A stretch of 64,000 nucleotides of DNA from Xanthobacter flavus (GCF_017875275.1 NZ_JAGGML010000001.1:4547001-4611000), one strand, 5' to 3'. Counted from the first letter of the stretch, positions 8,577 through 16,650 are shown. Notes: generated by a model from the sequence alone, not told the origin. Numbers and translations: made by a program.

Positions 8577-8941
8577 GAGAGGCAGAATCGCCGGGGCACG
8601 GCTCGGGGGCGTGGTCAGTGCCTTGAAAAGCAAAGGGTTCATGGGCTTTCGCGCGCGGGAGCGACAACCCTTCCGCCGGATGAGCACCCTGTTGCCGCCG
8701 CCGGCGCGCAAGAAATGCTCAGGCCTGACGTAGGGATAGGGCAAGACTGCCTGCGCCGCAGGCGCTGATTTCGTCAGTTTAAAAAAAATATTGAAAATCA
8801 GAATGTTAAGAATTGATGTCCTGACGAATTCTGCTCAAACTGCGAGCGCGGGTAGGATGTTTATCGCCTCATCTGCCCGTATACGCAGACTTCGCCTATC
8901 CTGATGTCCTCGCGCGCGGCGCGGGCAATAGGAGGGTGGAA

Positions 8942-9382
8942 ATGCTCAACAGAAGAGGCTTCATCAACTGCGCCATCTGCGCGGTGACGGGGTTCGCCGC
9001 AATTGAGGTCGCCGGCACGCAGGCCATGGCACAGGGACAGGCCGCGCCCGCCGCCGCGCCCACGGGCATCACCCGCAAGGTGCTCGGCCGCACTGATGTG
9101 CCGGGGGACAAATACGTCGCCATCCTCATGGAGGCGGAGTTCGATGGTGGCCTCAAGGTGGCGCGCCACACCCATCCCGGCATCGAGAGCACCTATCTCA
9201 TGGCCGGCGGCGGGGTGCTTTCTGTAAAGGGGCAGGCGGACCGCACCCTGGCGCCCGGCGACGGCTTCCAGATCCCGCCCGAGGTGCCGCACGCCTTCCA
9301 GGTCGGGGCGGACAAGACCAAGCTCGCCATCACCTACATCGTCGAGAAGGACAAGCCCCTGTCCACTCCCGCACCGGAGTGA
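8942..9382 (+). CDS. Tat-exported cupin-domain protein
   Basis: 146 aa. The start is set by TAGGAGG at 8929-8935, 6 nt before the ATG. The N-terminus MLNRRGFINCAICAVTGF has a twin-arginine signal, with cleavage probably after QAMAQ. A single cupin follows: HTHPGIESTYLMAGG supplies metal-binding His and Glu, and PPEVPHAFQVG the second motif. It is the only plus-strand gene between the Amt gene and gmaS. Substrate unknown; small secreted cupins often act as dioxygenases or isomerases or simply bind a ligand. Confidence 0.78.
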   Translation: MLNRRGFINCAICAVTGFAAIEVAGTQAMAQGQAAPAAAPTGITRKVLGRTDVPGDKYVAILMEAEFDGGLKVARHTHPGIESTYLMAGGGVLSVKGQADRTLAPGDGFQIPPEVPHAFQVGADKTKLAITYIVEKDKPLSTPAPE

Positions 9383-9388
9383 CGCTCC

Positions 9389-9429
9389 CAAAAAATGAGA
9401 GCCCGGCGCGGGGAATGCGCCGGGCTCTC
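9389..9429 (-). terminator. strong terminator of the gmaS transcript
   Basis: 13-bp perfect stem GAGAGCCCGGCGC / GCGCCGGGCTCTC (9397-9429), followed on the minus strand by a T6 run. It is 24 nt past the gmaS stop and may also serve the convergent cupin gene. Confidence 0.85.
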
Positions 9430-9452
9430 GTGGACAATCGACAGGGCAGGGC

Positions 9453-10823
9453 TCAGATGTCGAGCGTGTTGTCCCGCTCCCACTGGGTGAGGTGGCGGGA
9501 GAAGGCGTTCCACTCCTCGGTCTTCAGCTTCAGGAAGCCGTCCACGAACGGCTTGCCGAGGCGGTCCGTCAGCACCTTGGACTTCTCCAGCGCGCGCATG
9601 GCGTCGAGAAGGTTGAGCGGCAGGCGCTTGGCGCCCTTCACCTTGTGGCCCTCGGTGTACATGTTGATGTCGAGGCGCTTGCCCGGATCGCGCTTGTTCG
9701 CGATGCCGTCGAGGCCGGCGGCGGCGAGGCCCGCCTGGAGCAAATAGGGGTTGGCCGCGCCGTCGGCGAGGCGGAACTCGAAGCGGCCCGCGTCCGGGAT
9801 GCGGATCATGTGGGTGCGGTTGTTGCCGGTGTAGGTGACGGTGTTCGGCGCCCAGGTGGCCCCGGAAATGGTGCGCGGGGCGTTGATGCGCTTGTAGGAA
9901 TTCACCGTCGGGTTGGTGAGGGCACACAGCGCATCCGCATTGTGGATGAGGCCGCCGATGAAATGGTAGCCGAGTTCGGAGACGCCCAGCTCGCCCTTGG
10001 GATCGGAGAAGGCGTTCTTGCCCTTCTGCCACAGCGACACATGAGCATGGCAGCCCGAGCCGGTGAGGTTGATGAAGGGCTTCGGCATGAAGGTGGCGCG
10101 CAGGCCGTGCTGCTCCGCAATCGACTTCACCATGTATTTGAAGAAGACGTGGCGGTCGGCGGTCAGCAGCGCGTTGTCGTAGTTCCAGTTCATCTCGAAC
10201 TGGCCGTTGGCGTCCTCATGGTCGTTCTGGTAGGCGCCCCAGCCGAGCTTCAGCATGGCGTCGCAGATGTCCTTGATGACCTCATAGCGGCGCATCAGGG
10301 CGGACTGGTCGTAGCAGGGCTTCTCGGCAGTGTCGGAGGTATCGGAGATGGACTTTCCATCGGGCGTGATGAGGAAGTATTCGCACTCGACGCCGGTCTT
10401 CATCTCGTAGCCGAGGGCGGCGGCGGCGGCGAGCTGCCGCTTCAGCACCGTGCGGGGCGCCTGCTCCACTTCCTTGCCGTCCATGTAGAGGTCGGCGGCG
10501 AGCCAGCCGATCTCTTCCTTCCACGGCAGCTGGATGAGGCTGGTCGGGTCCGGCACGGCGAAGAGGTCGGGATCGGCCGGAGACATGTCGAGCCAGGTGG
10601 CAAAGCCGGCGAAGCCCGCGCCTTCCTTCTGCATGGGGCCGATGGCGGCGGCGGGCACGAGCTTGGCGCGCAGGCCGCCGAACAGGTCCACGTAGGAGAT
10701 CAGGAAATACTTGATGCCGCGATCCTTCGCGACCTTGGCGAGGTCGATCACCTTGGCGTTTTCAGTCTTGGCGGCGGCAGAAGCGCGGCCTTCGGCCTCG
10801 CGGAGCGGAGTGCGGTGGTCCAT
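9453..10823 (-). CDS. gmaS: gamma-glutamylmethylamide synthetase (glutamine synthetase family)
   Basis: 456 aa. The N-terminal beta-grasp segment (GIKYFLISYVDLFGGLRAK) is followed by the glutamine-synthetase catalytic domain: GVECEYFL supplies metal-binding Glu, NGQFEMNW is the glutamate site, GSGCHAHVSLW carries the ATP-site His, and NNRTHMIRIPD the substrate arginine. The short lengths and GlnT-like motifs match GmaS rather than housekeeping GlnA. The enzyme joins methylamine to glutamate using ATP, the first step of the NMG pathway. It is the last gene after mgsA-B-C, separated from mgsC by a hairpin with a T-run, and ends at a strong terminator. Placement in the NMG cluster makes the assignment firm. 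Confidence 0.9.
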   Translation of the reverse strand: MDHRTPLREAEGRASAAAKTENAKVIDLAKVAKDRGIKYFLISYVDLFGGLRAKLVPAAAIGPMQKEGAGFAGFATWLDMSPADPDLFAVPDPTSLIQLPWKEEIGWLAADLYMDGKEVEQAPRTVLKRQLAAAAALGYEMKTGVECEYFLITPDGKSISDTSDTAEKPCYDQSALMRRYEVIKDICDAMLKLGWGAYQNDHEDANGQFEMNWNYDNALLTADRHVFFKYMVKSIAEQHGLRATFMPKPFINLTGSGCHAHVSLWQKGKNAFSDPKGELGVSELGYHFIGGLIHNADALCALTNPTVNSYKRINAPRTISGATWAPNTVTYTGNNRTHMIRIPDAGRFEFRLADGAANPYLLQAGLAAAGLDGIANKRDPGKRLDINMYTEGHKVKGAKRLPLNLLDAMRALEKSKVLTDRLGKPFVDGFLKLKTEEWNAFSRHLTQWERDNTLDI

Positions 10824-10857
10824 GCGAAAGTCCCCGGAATTGGAAAGCGGTTTTCTT

Positions 10858-10890
10858 TGAAAAAGGCCGCGCCGGTCGAGCGGCGCGGCC
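10858..10890 (-). terminator. internal terminator/attenuator between mgsC and gmaS
   Basis: Stem GGCCGCGCCG / CGGCGCGGCC with a 6-nt loop, followed on the minus strand by TTTTTC. It lies 12 nt after the mgsC stop and 35 nt before gmaS, so it should set the amount of gmaS message relative to mgsABC. Confidence 0.7.
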
Positions 10891-10902
10891 TGAAGGGTCG
10901 GA

Positions 10903-12240
10903 TCAGTATCCGCCGGTCTTGCCGGGCACCCAGGAAGTGCCGGCCAGGGGCACGCCGGCCATGGCGGCGGCCTCCACGGTCAGCGCCACGAGGTCTTCCG
11001 GCTCCAGATTGTGCAGGTGGCTCTTGCCGCAGGCGCGGGCGATGGTCTGCGCCTCCAGCGTCATCACCGACAGATAGTTGGCGAGGCGGCGGCCGGCCTT
11101 GACCGGGTCGAGCCGGGCGGCGAGCACGGGATCCTGCGTGGTGATGCCGGCCGGGTCGCGACCCTCGTGCCAGTCGTCATAGGCACCGGCGGTGGAGCCC
11201 AGCGCCTGGTATTCGTCTTCCCACTGGGGATCGTTGTCGCCGAGCGCGACGAGCGCCGCCGTGCCGATGGCCACCGCGTCGGCGCCGAGCGCCAGCGCCT
11301 TGGCCACGTCCGCGCCGGTGCGGATGCCGCCGGAGACGATGAGCTGCACCTTGCGGTGCATGTCGAGGTCCTGCAGCGCCTGCACGGCCGGGCGGATGGC
11401 GGCGAGGATCGGGATGCCCACGTGCTCGATGAATACGTCCTGCGTCGCGGCGGTGCCGCCCTGCATGCCGTCGAGCACCACCACGTCGGCGCCCGCCTTC
11501 ACCGCCAGCGCGGTGTCGTAATAGGGCCGCGAGGCGCCGACCTTCACATAGATCGGCTTCTCCCAGTCGGTGATCTCGCGCAGCTCCTCGATCTTGATCT
11601 CGAGATCGTCCGGGCCGGTCCAGTCGGGATGGCGGCAGGCCGAGCGCTGGTCGATGCCCTTGGGCAGGGTGCGCATGGCGGCCACGCGATCGGAAATCTT
11701 CTGGCCGAGCAGCATGCCGCCGCCGCCGGGCTTGGCGCCCTGGCCGATGACGATCTCGATGGCGTCGGCCTTGCGCAGGTCCACCGGGTTCATGCCGTAG
11801 CGCGAGGGCAGATACTGGTAGACTAGGGTCTTGGACTGGCCGCGCTCCTCCGGCGTCATGCCGCCGTCGCCGGTGGTGGTGGAGGTGCCCACCGTGGACG
11901 CGCCACGCCCCAGCGCTTCCTTCGCCTGCGCCGAGAGGGCGCCGAAGCTCATGCCGGCGATGGTGACGGGGGTCTTCAGCGTGATCGGCTTCTTGGCGAA
12001 GCGGGTGCCGAGGGTGACCTCGGTGCCGCACTTCTCGCGATAGCCCTCCAGCGGGTAGCGCGACATGGAGGCGCCGAGGAACAAGAGGTCGTCGAAATGG
12101 GGCAGCTTGCGCTTGGTGCCGCCGCCGCGGATGTCATAGATGCCGGTCGCCGCGGCCCGGCGGATCTCCGCCAGCGTCGCCGGATCGAAGGTGGCGGAGA
12201 AGCGCGGCGGGGTACGCGGCGTGTTGTTGTGGGCGGTCAT
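10903..12240 (-). CDS. mgsC: N-methylglutamate synthase FMN subunit (glutamate synthase domain 2 family)
   Basis: 445 aa, the FMN-binding (beta/alpha)8 domain of glutamate synthase. Visible signatures are TIAGMSFGALSAQAKEALG, STVGTSTTTGDGGMTPEE, GQGAKPGGGGMLLGQKIS and the phosphate-binding IVSGGIRTGADVAKALALGADAVAIG. With MgsA and MgsB it transfers a methylamine-derived group to form N-methylglutamate from gamma-glutamylmethylamide. It is separated from mgsB by 240 nt containing a REP-like repeat with unusual nested palindromes. Order mgsA-B-C-gmaS with no foreign genes supports the NMG assignment over a generic glutamate synthase. Confidence 0.9.
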   Translation of the reverse strand: MTAHNNTPRTPPRFSATFDPATLAEIRRAAATGIYDIRGGGTKRKLPHFDDLLFLGASMSRYPLEGYREKCGTEVTLGTRFAKKPITLKTPVTIAGMSFGALSAQAKEALGRGASTVGTSTTTGDGGMTPEERGQSKTLVYQYLPSRYGMNPVDLRKADAIEIVIGQGAKPGGGGMLLGQKISDRVAAMRTLPKGIDQRSACRHPDWTGPDDLEIKIEELREITDWEKPIYVKVGASRPYYDTALAVKAGADVVVLDGMQGGTAATQDVFIEHVGIPILAAIRPAVQALQDLDMHRKVQLIVSGGIRTGADVAKALALGADAVAIGTAALVALGDNDPQWEDEYQALGSTAGAYDDWHEGRDPAGITTQDPVLAARLDPVKAGRRLANYLSVMTLEAQTIARACGKSHLHNLEPEDLVALTVEAAAMAGVPLAGTSWVPGKTGGY

Positions 12241-12294
12241 GGGGTCCTCACCCGAGAAAAGCAGTTTGGCGAAGCTCGGCCGGCGCCATGTCCC

Positions 12295-12472
12295 GTTTTC
12301 CTCCCCTCTCCCCTCGCGGGAGAGGGGTTGGGGGTGAGGGGGCAGGGCGGCCGAAGGTCCTCAACACCGGATGAGCGGAGAAACCACCCCTCACCCCGGC
12401 CCTCTCCCGCCCGAACTCGGCTGTTGCCGAGTCCGAAGTCGGCAACAGCCGACTTCGAGGGGGAGAGGGAGA
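12295..12472. repeat. REP-like element (copy B) with nested palindromes
   Basis: Same family as the element at 2811. The left hairpin has the core TCCCCTCTCCCCTCGCGGGA and its partner begins at about 12388. Here the loop of the right hairpin is expanded by two further palindromes, 12415-12432 (ACTCGGC-TGTT-GCCGAGT) and 12435-12456 (GAAGTCGGC-AACA-GCCGACTTC), whose loops TGTT and AACA are complementary. Confidence 0.75.
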
Positions 12473-12481
12473 TTAATCGCC

Positions 12482-13189
12482 TCAGTAGGCGGACGCGTTG
12501 TCCACGTGGAAGTTGTAGAGCTGGCGGGCAGAGCCGTAGCGCTTGAACTCGGAGACATCGACCGCGCCTTCGAGGCCGGCGGCCTTCAGCTTCCCGGCCA
12601 GCAGCGCCTTGTGCTCGTCCCGCATCTCCTTCTCGATGCAGTCCGCGCCCAGGCTCTTCACCGTGCCGCGCACGAAGAGCTTCGCCTCATAGAGGCTGTC
12701 GCCCAGCGCTTCGCCGGCATCGCCCAGCACCACGAGGGAGCCGGACTGCCCCATGAACGCGCTCATGTGACCGATTGAGCCCTTCACCACGATGTCCACG
12801 CCCTTCATGGAGATGCCGCAGCGGGCGGAGGCATTGCCATCCACCACGAGCATGCCGCCATGGGCGGTGGCGCCGGCCGACTGGCTGGCATCGCCGCGCA
12901 CATGCACGAAGCCGCTCATCATGTTCTCGGCGACGCCCTGACCGGCATTGCCGTGGATGATGACGGAGGCTTCCGCATTCATGCCGGCGCAGTAATAGCC
13001 GACGTTGCCCTCGATCTCGACGGTGAGGGGCAGGTTGAGACCCACCGCCACCGCGTGGCGTCCGTTGGGGTTCAGTACCCGCCAGCGGCGGGCGTTGGTC
13101 TCGGCGGTGGCCTTGTGGAGGGCCTCGTTCAGCTCGCGCAGCGGCGTGGTGGCGAGGTCGAAGGTCACGTCGGGCGCAATGGCGTTCAC
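12482..13189 (-). CDS. mgsB: N-methylglutamate synthase GXGXG subunit (glutamate synthase domain 3 family)
   Basis: 235 aa, beginning at a GTG that overlaps the mgsA stop (GTGA, 4 nt). Residues about 60-200 form the right-handed beta-helix of glutamate synthase domain 3, with regularly spaced glycines (GNVGYYCAGMNAEASVIIHG, then GGMLVVDGNASARCG and GSLVVLGDAGEALGDSLYEA). The domain is structural and probably bridges MgsA and MgsC. As a free-standing protein it is typical of NMG synthase and related split glutamate synthases. Confidence 0.88.
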   Translation of the reverse strand: MNAIAPDVTFDLATTPLRELNEALHKATAETNARRWRVLNPNGRHAVAVGLNLPLTVEIEGNVGYYCAGMNAEASVIIHGNAGQGVAENMMSGFVHVRGDASQSAGATAHGGMLVVDGNASARCGISMKGVDIVVKGSIGHMSAFMGQSGSLVVLGDAGEALGDSLYEAKLFVRGTVKSLGADCIEKEMRDEHKALLAGKLKAAGLEGAVDVSEFKRYGSARQLYNFHVDNASAY

Positions 13190-14085
13190 TGTGCGCGCTC
13201 CCAGAAGTACACGGTGGCGGGCTCGGGCTCGAAAACCTTGGCCTTGGAGATGCCGGGCAGGTCAACCAGAGCCCGGTATTCCGAGCCGAAGGCGACATAC
13301 TGGTCGGTCTCGGCCATCACGGCGGGCTTGCAGGCGATGGGATCACGCAGCACGCCGAAGCCGCTCTCGGTGCCCACCACGAAGGTGAAGAAGCCGTCGA
13401 GGTCCTTGAGGCCCGCTTCCAGCGCCTGCCCGAGGGAGGCGCCTTCCCGCATCCGCCAGGTGAGATAGCCGGCGGCCACCTCGCTGTCGTTCTCCGTCTC
13501 GATGGCGATGCCCTCGCGCTTCAGCTGCCGGCGCAAAGCGTTGTGGTTGGACAGCGAGCCGTTATGCACGAGGCACTGGTCGGCGCCGGTGGAGAAGGGA
13601 TGCGCACCGGCGGTGGTCACCGCGCTCTCGGTGGCCATGCGGGTATGGCCGATGCCGTGGGTGCCGCGCATCTGCGCAAGGCCGAAGGTCTGCGCCACGG
13701 AGGAGGGCAGGCCGACCTCCTTGAAGATTTCCATGCGCGAGCCGGTGCCCACCACCGCCACCTCGGGATGGCGCTCGGCGAGGAAGGCGCGCACGGCGGC
13801 CTCCCGCGCCTGCGGGATTTCCACCACCGCATGGGTGCCGTGAAGGACGAGGCCGGGCATGCCGTTGGCCGGGCCGGAGAGGCCGGCGGCGAGGCCCTCG
13901 AAATCATAGCCCCGGGGGGCGCGCAGGGAGAGCTTCACGCTGTCCTTGCCGCCTGCGCCATAGACCGCGAAGCCCGCGCTGTCGGGGCCGCGATCGGTCA
14001 TCACGCAGAGCATGGACGCGAGCATGGCGCCCAGCTCGCCCTCGAGCTTCGGGTCCTTGAGGAAAAGTCCGACGATGCCGCACAT
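13186..14085 (-). CDS. mgsA: N-methylglutamate synthase amidotransferase subunit (class II, Ntn hydrolase)
   Basis: 299 aa. The start is at MCGIVGLFLKDP: Cys2 becomes the N-terminal nucleophile after Met removal, so the longer open frame (26 residues more) must be wrong. Further class II glutamine-amidotransferase features are RGTHGIGHTRMATESAVTTAGAHPF split over residues 140-165 and VHNGSLSNHNALRR. In the NMG pathway it acts on gamma-glutamylmethylamide, with methylamine taking the role of ammonia. It is the first gene of mgsA-B-C-gmaS and 141 nt downstream of an XRE-cupin regulator on the same strand. Confidence 0.9.
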   Translation of the reverse strand: MCGIVGLFLKDPKLEGELGAMLASMLCVMTDRGPDSAGFAVYGAGGKDSVKLSLRAPRGYDFEGLAAGLSGPANGMPGLVLHGTHAVVEIPQAREAAVRAFLAERHPEVAVVGTGSRMEIFKEVGLPSSVAQTFGLAQMRGTHGIGHTRMATESAVTTAGAHPFSTGADQCLVHNGSLSNHNALRRQLKREGIAIETENDSEVAAGYLTWRMREGASLGQALEAGLKDLDGFFTFVVGTESGFGVLRDPIACKPAVMAETDQYVAFGSEYRALVDLPGISKAKVFEPEPATVYFWERAQ

Positions 14086-14168
14086 GGCGTTTGATTTTGC
14101 TCCATTGCGTGCCGCCGCTGCGGCCTTGTCACAAGGAGTACGCCCGTTCGCCGGAGGCGTCAATTACA

Positions 14169-14187
14169 AGAGAATATAATTTTCTCT
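14169..14187. promoter_or_regulatory. palindromic operator candidate upstream of mgsA
   Basis: AGAGAATATAATTTTCTCT is a dyad of AGAGAA / TTCTCT arms with an AT-rich centre, alone in a GC-rich gap between the XRE-cupin regulator and mgsA. Position and symmetry suit a site for that regulator, possibly overlapping the -35/-10 region of the mgs promoter. Confidence 0.45.
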
Positions 14188-14226
14188 GGAAGAAAACTTT
14201 CACGATCGCGACCGCGTGGGGGGGCC

Positions 14227-14883
14227 TCAGTGCCGGTCGCGGCCGTAGACGATGATGGAGAGATAGGTCATGGGCGCCTTGATGAGGTCTTCCGGGCCAT
14301 GGGCCGCGCCGGAATCGAACATCAGCGCATCGCCGGGGCGCAGGTGATAGGTGCGGTCCGCGTGGCGGTACAGCACCTCGCCGGAGAGCATGTAGATGAA
14401 CTCCACCCCCGCGTGCCGGAAGCCGGTGTAGGGCGCCGCCTCTTCCGTCAGGGTGATGAGATAGGGCTCCACCACGATGTCGCCGCCGAGGCCGTGGCCC
14501 AGCAGTTCATATTGATGGCCGACCTTGGTGCCACGCCGCTCGATGATGACGCCTTGCGTCGCCCGCACGAACGAGCAGTCGCGCCGCTCCTCGAAGGCGG
14601 AAAACAGCGTGGTGAGCGGCACGTTGAGCGCCTTGGAGATGGATTGCAGCGTGGCGAGGGACGGAGAGATCTGCCCGTTCTCGATCTTCGACAGCATGCC
14701 CACCGAGATGCCGGCCGCGCCCGCGAGATCGGAAACCGTGAGATCCAGCTCGCGGCGGATGGAGCGCACCTGCACGCCCAGCGCCTCTTCCAGCGTCACC
14801 GCCTCGGCCGCCGGCGCCCCGGAGCCGGTGGCATAATCGGCGGCCTCCTGCTCGGCGCTCTTCACCTCGGCGACGCTCTTCAT
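14227..14883 (-). CDS. XRE-family regulator with C-terminal cupin domain
   Basis: 218 aa from the ATG at 14883. An ATG at 14937 is possible, and the frame stays open further upstream without conservation. Residues about 36-92 are a Cro/XRE helix-turn-helix (SDLAGAAGISVGMLSKIENG), and 130-212 are a cupin (GVEFIYMLSGEVLYRHADRT, then LRPGDALMFDSGAAHGPEDL). This architecture (PuuR/MgsR-like) usually senses small amines or amino acids and represses or activates the next operon. It lies upstream of and co-directional with mgsA, so control of NMG genes is a reasonable inference. Confidence 0.83.
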   Translation of the reverse strand: MKSVAEVKSAEQEAADYATGSGAPAAEAVTLEEALGVQVRSIRRELDLTVSDLAGAAGISVGMLSKIENGQISPSLATLQSISKALNVPLTTLFSAFEERRDCSFVRATQGVIIERRGTKVGHQYELLGHGLGGDIVVEPYLITLTEEAAPYTGFRHAGVEFIYMLSGEVLYRHADRTYHLRPGDALMFDSGAAHGPEDLIKAPMTYLSIIVYGRDRH

Positions 14884-15283
14884 CTTACGCTCGGCCACGC
14901 CAGCCCCCGTCCGTCCCGATGCTCCCGACGGCCGCATGTGCGCCCAGGCGGTGATTTGCCGGCCATTGTGCCATCTTCCGCGCAAGAATGCATCGCACAC
15001 TTGGCGACTCGCGCCTTGCCGGGCGCTGGCGAAACATGCCGGTTGCCCCGCTTGCGCGCCACGGACACCTCCCGAGAGGTCCCTTGCGCCGACCGGGCCG
15101 AATGTCTGGAACGCCTTGTCCCGCAACGAGCCGCAGCCCGCTCCGGCCCCCCTTTTCCACAGCCAGCGCCGCCCGTTTCGCCGCCCGCGCGCCGGCTCTG
15201 GACACGGCCCGATTTCCTCCCTATACACTCGCCGCTCCGGAAGCGCCGACGGCCTTCCGGACCCGGGCTCCGGCCCGGCGGAT
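14884..15283. other. gene-free GC-rich stretch
   Basis: 400 bp between the XRE-cupin regulator and tRNA-Phe. Open frames here are upstream extensions of the regulator or antisense artefacts. It should hold the regulator promoter and the tRNA promoter, but I see no convincing motif. Confidence 0.5.
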
Positions 15284-15359
15284 GCCCAGGTAGCTCAGTT
15301 GGTAGAGCATGCGACTGAAAATCGCAGTGTCGGTGGTTCGATTCCGCCCCTGGGCACCA
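15284..15359 (+). tRNA. tRNA-Phe (anticodon GAA)
   Basis: 76 nt with acceptor stem GCCCAGG / CCTGGGC, D-loop TAGCTCAGTTGGTAGAGC, anticodon stem GCGAC... with loop CTGAAAA giving GAA, T-loop GGTTCGATTCC, and encoded CCA. A truncated integrase begins about 170 nt downstream, the usual arrangement for an island attached at a tRNA 3' end. Confidence 0.96.
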
Positions 15360-15526
15360 TTTCACGCTCCAATAGCGTCCGACGTGATCCTCCCATCCTG
15401 AAAAATCAATAACTTAACCCGCCATGCCCGTCCGGCATGGTGCAGGAAGGTGCGGTTGCATCCGGCGAATCTGGGGGTAGCTTTGGGGGTATCGGCTCCA
15501 TACCCCCAGCGGCGATACCCCCACCG

Positions 15527-15890
15527 ATGGCACTTGCCGACCTTGCCATTCGCAATCTCAAGCCCACCGCGAAGCCGTTCAAGGCATCGGACAGCGGTGG
15601 GCTGCATCTCCTCGTCAACCCGAACGGCTCGCGCCTCTGGCGGCTGAAGTACCGCTACGATGGCAAGGAGAAGCTCCTCGCCTTGGGCGCGTATCCGATC
15701 GTCACGCTCGCCAAGGCGCGCGGGAAGCGGGACGAAGCCAAGGCGCAACTGGCGGACGGCATCGATCCCGCCAAGTCCCGGCGCGAATCGCGCATTGCGG
15801 CTGTGGCCACCTCCGGCAACACGTTCCGCCTTGTCGCCGAGGAATATCTCGACAAGGTGCGGCGCGAAGGCCGTGCGCCGGCCACTCTTG
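15527..15890 (+). pseudogene. truncated tyrosine-type phage integrase (N-terminal arm-binding domain only)
   Basis: From MALADLAIRNLKPTAKPFKA the sequence follows the arm-type DNA-binding domain of P4-like integrases: SGGLHLLVNPNGSRLWRLKY, the KEKLLALGAYPIVTLAKAR strand-helix, and the start of the core-binding domain (FRLVAEEYLDKVRREGRAP). It stops near 15890, where the sequence changes to unrelated DNA, so the catalytic domain with R-H-R-Y is missing. Full integrases have about 400 aa, so about 120 remain. It sits 170 nt after tRNA-Phe, as expected for an island integrase. Confidence 0.82.
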
Positions 15891-15903
15891 ATCCTCCCCC
15901 GAT

Positions 15904-16107
15904 TTGGCGGACAGCCTCCGCGACCGCATGTATTCGGAGGGTGTGCAGCTTCTCGCCGAATATGCGCCGGATCCGCTGTTCGACGCCGGCACGCCGCAGC
16001 GGGCGCCGGCCAAGGTGACCGCCCTCACCGAAGGCATGTTCACCGGCTTCCTCAAGGATGCAGCAGAGACTGGCCGCGCCGCCTTCGCGCGCGTCGGCGC
16101 CTTGTGA
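15904..16107 (+). pseudogene. C-terminal fragment of a DJ-1/PfpI (isonitrile hydratase-like) protein
   Basis: The frame gives LLAEYAPDPLFDAGTPQRAP near its start, which resembles the C-terminal end of isonitrile-hydratase-like DJ-1/PfpI proteins (typically Y-D-P-x-P-P-F-D-A-G-S-P). It joins the integrase remnant directly, so the N-terminal two thirds, including the nucleophile cysteine, are gone. Family assignment is from recalled motifs and is moderate. Confidence 0.5.
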
Positions 16108-16229
16108 TCAGTGCGCCACATGCCCTCCCGATCGCGCCGACCATCCGTGGACACGCTTCGTTTCAAATTCTAGCCTGCAGTCAAAAGCAATGCTTCACAG
16201 GTCTTGACCGGGAACCGGGAAGACTAAGC

Positions 16230-16650
16230 TGAGGACGTCACAATGTCTCCGAGCTTGCCTGCCCGCGCGGTGTCCTGGCCGTTTCGGCGTTGGTCTTCGG
16301 TGCGCTCGTTCTGACCGTTCAGGCACCAAAGGTGCCTGAGTTCAAGGTAGGTTCGATCAAGATTGACCATCCCTGGTCCAGCGCCTCCCCCAGGCGGCGC
16401 CACCGTCGCGGCTGGCTATCTGACTCGCTAAAACAGCTGCGCCATTTTCGAAAGACCTATCTTGGCCACCACCCACTTCGCTGGCAAGGTGGAGATCCAA
16501 GAAATGGCGATGAAGGGTGGCCTGATGACCATGCACCCCCTAGCCGGAATGCCCTGCAATTCCGGCTGGGGGCAGCGTGGCTATCCCACGACACCCTGGC
16601 AGGGGGCCAACCTACTGCCCAAGGCCATCCCGCACCCACTTGGTGGTGAA
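16230..16650 (+). pseudogene. decayed PCu(A)C copper-chaperone gene
   Basis: Pieces of a periplasmic PCu(A)C protein appear in three frames: an N-terminal membrane segment and KVGSIKIDHPWSSASP (about 16290-16390), then GGATVAAGYLTR in a different frame (about 16390-16430), then HFAGKVEIQEMAMKGGLMTM and HPL in a third frame (about 16474-16540). The order matches the family, and the Met-rich and His ligands are partly kept. After HPLAG the sequence no longer matches. At least two frameshifts and a scrambled end make it non-functional. Confidence 0.72.
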
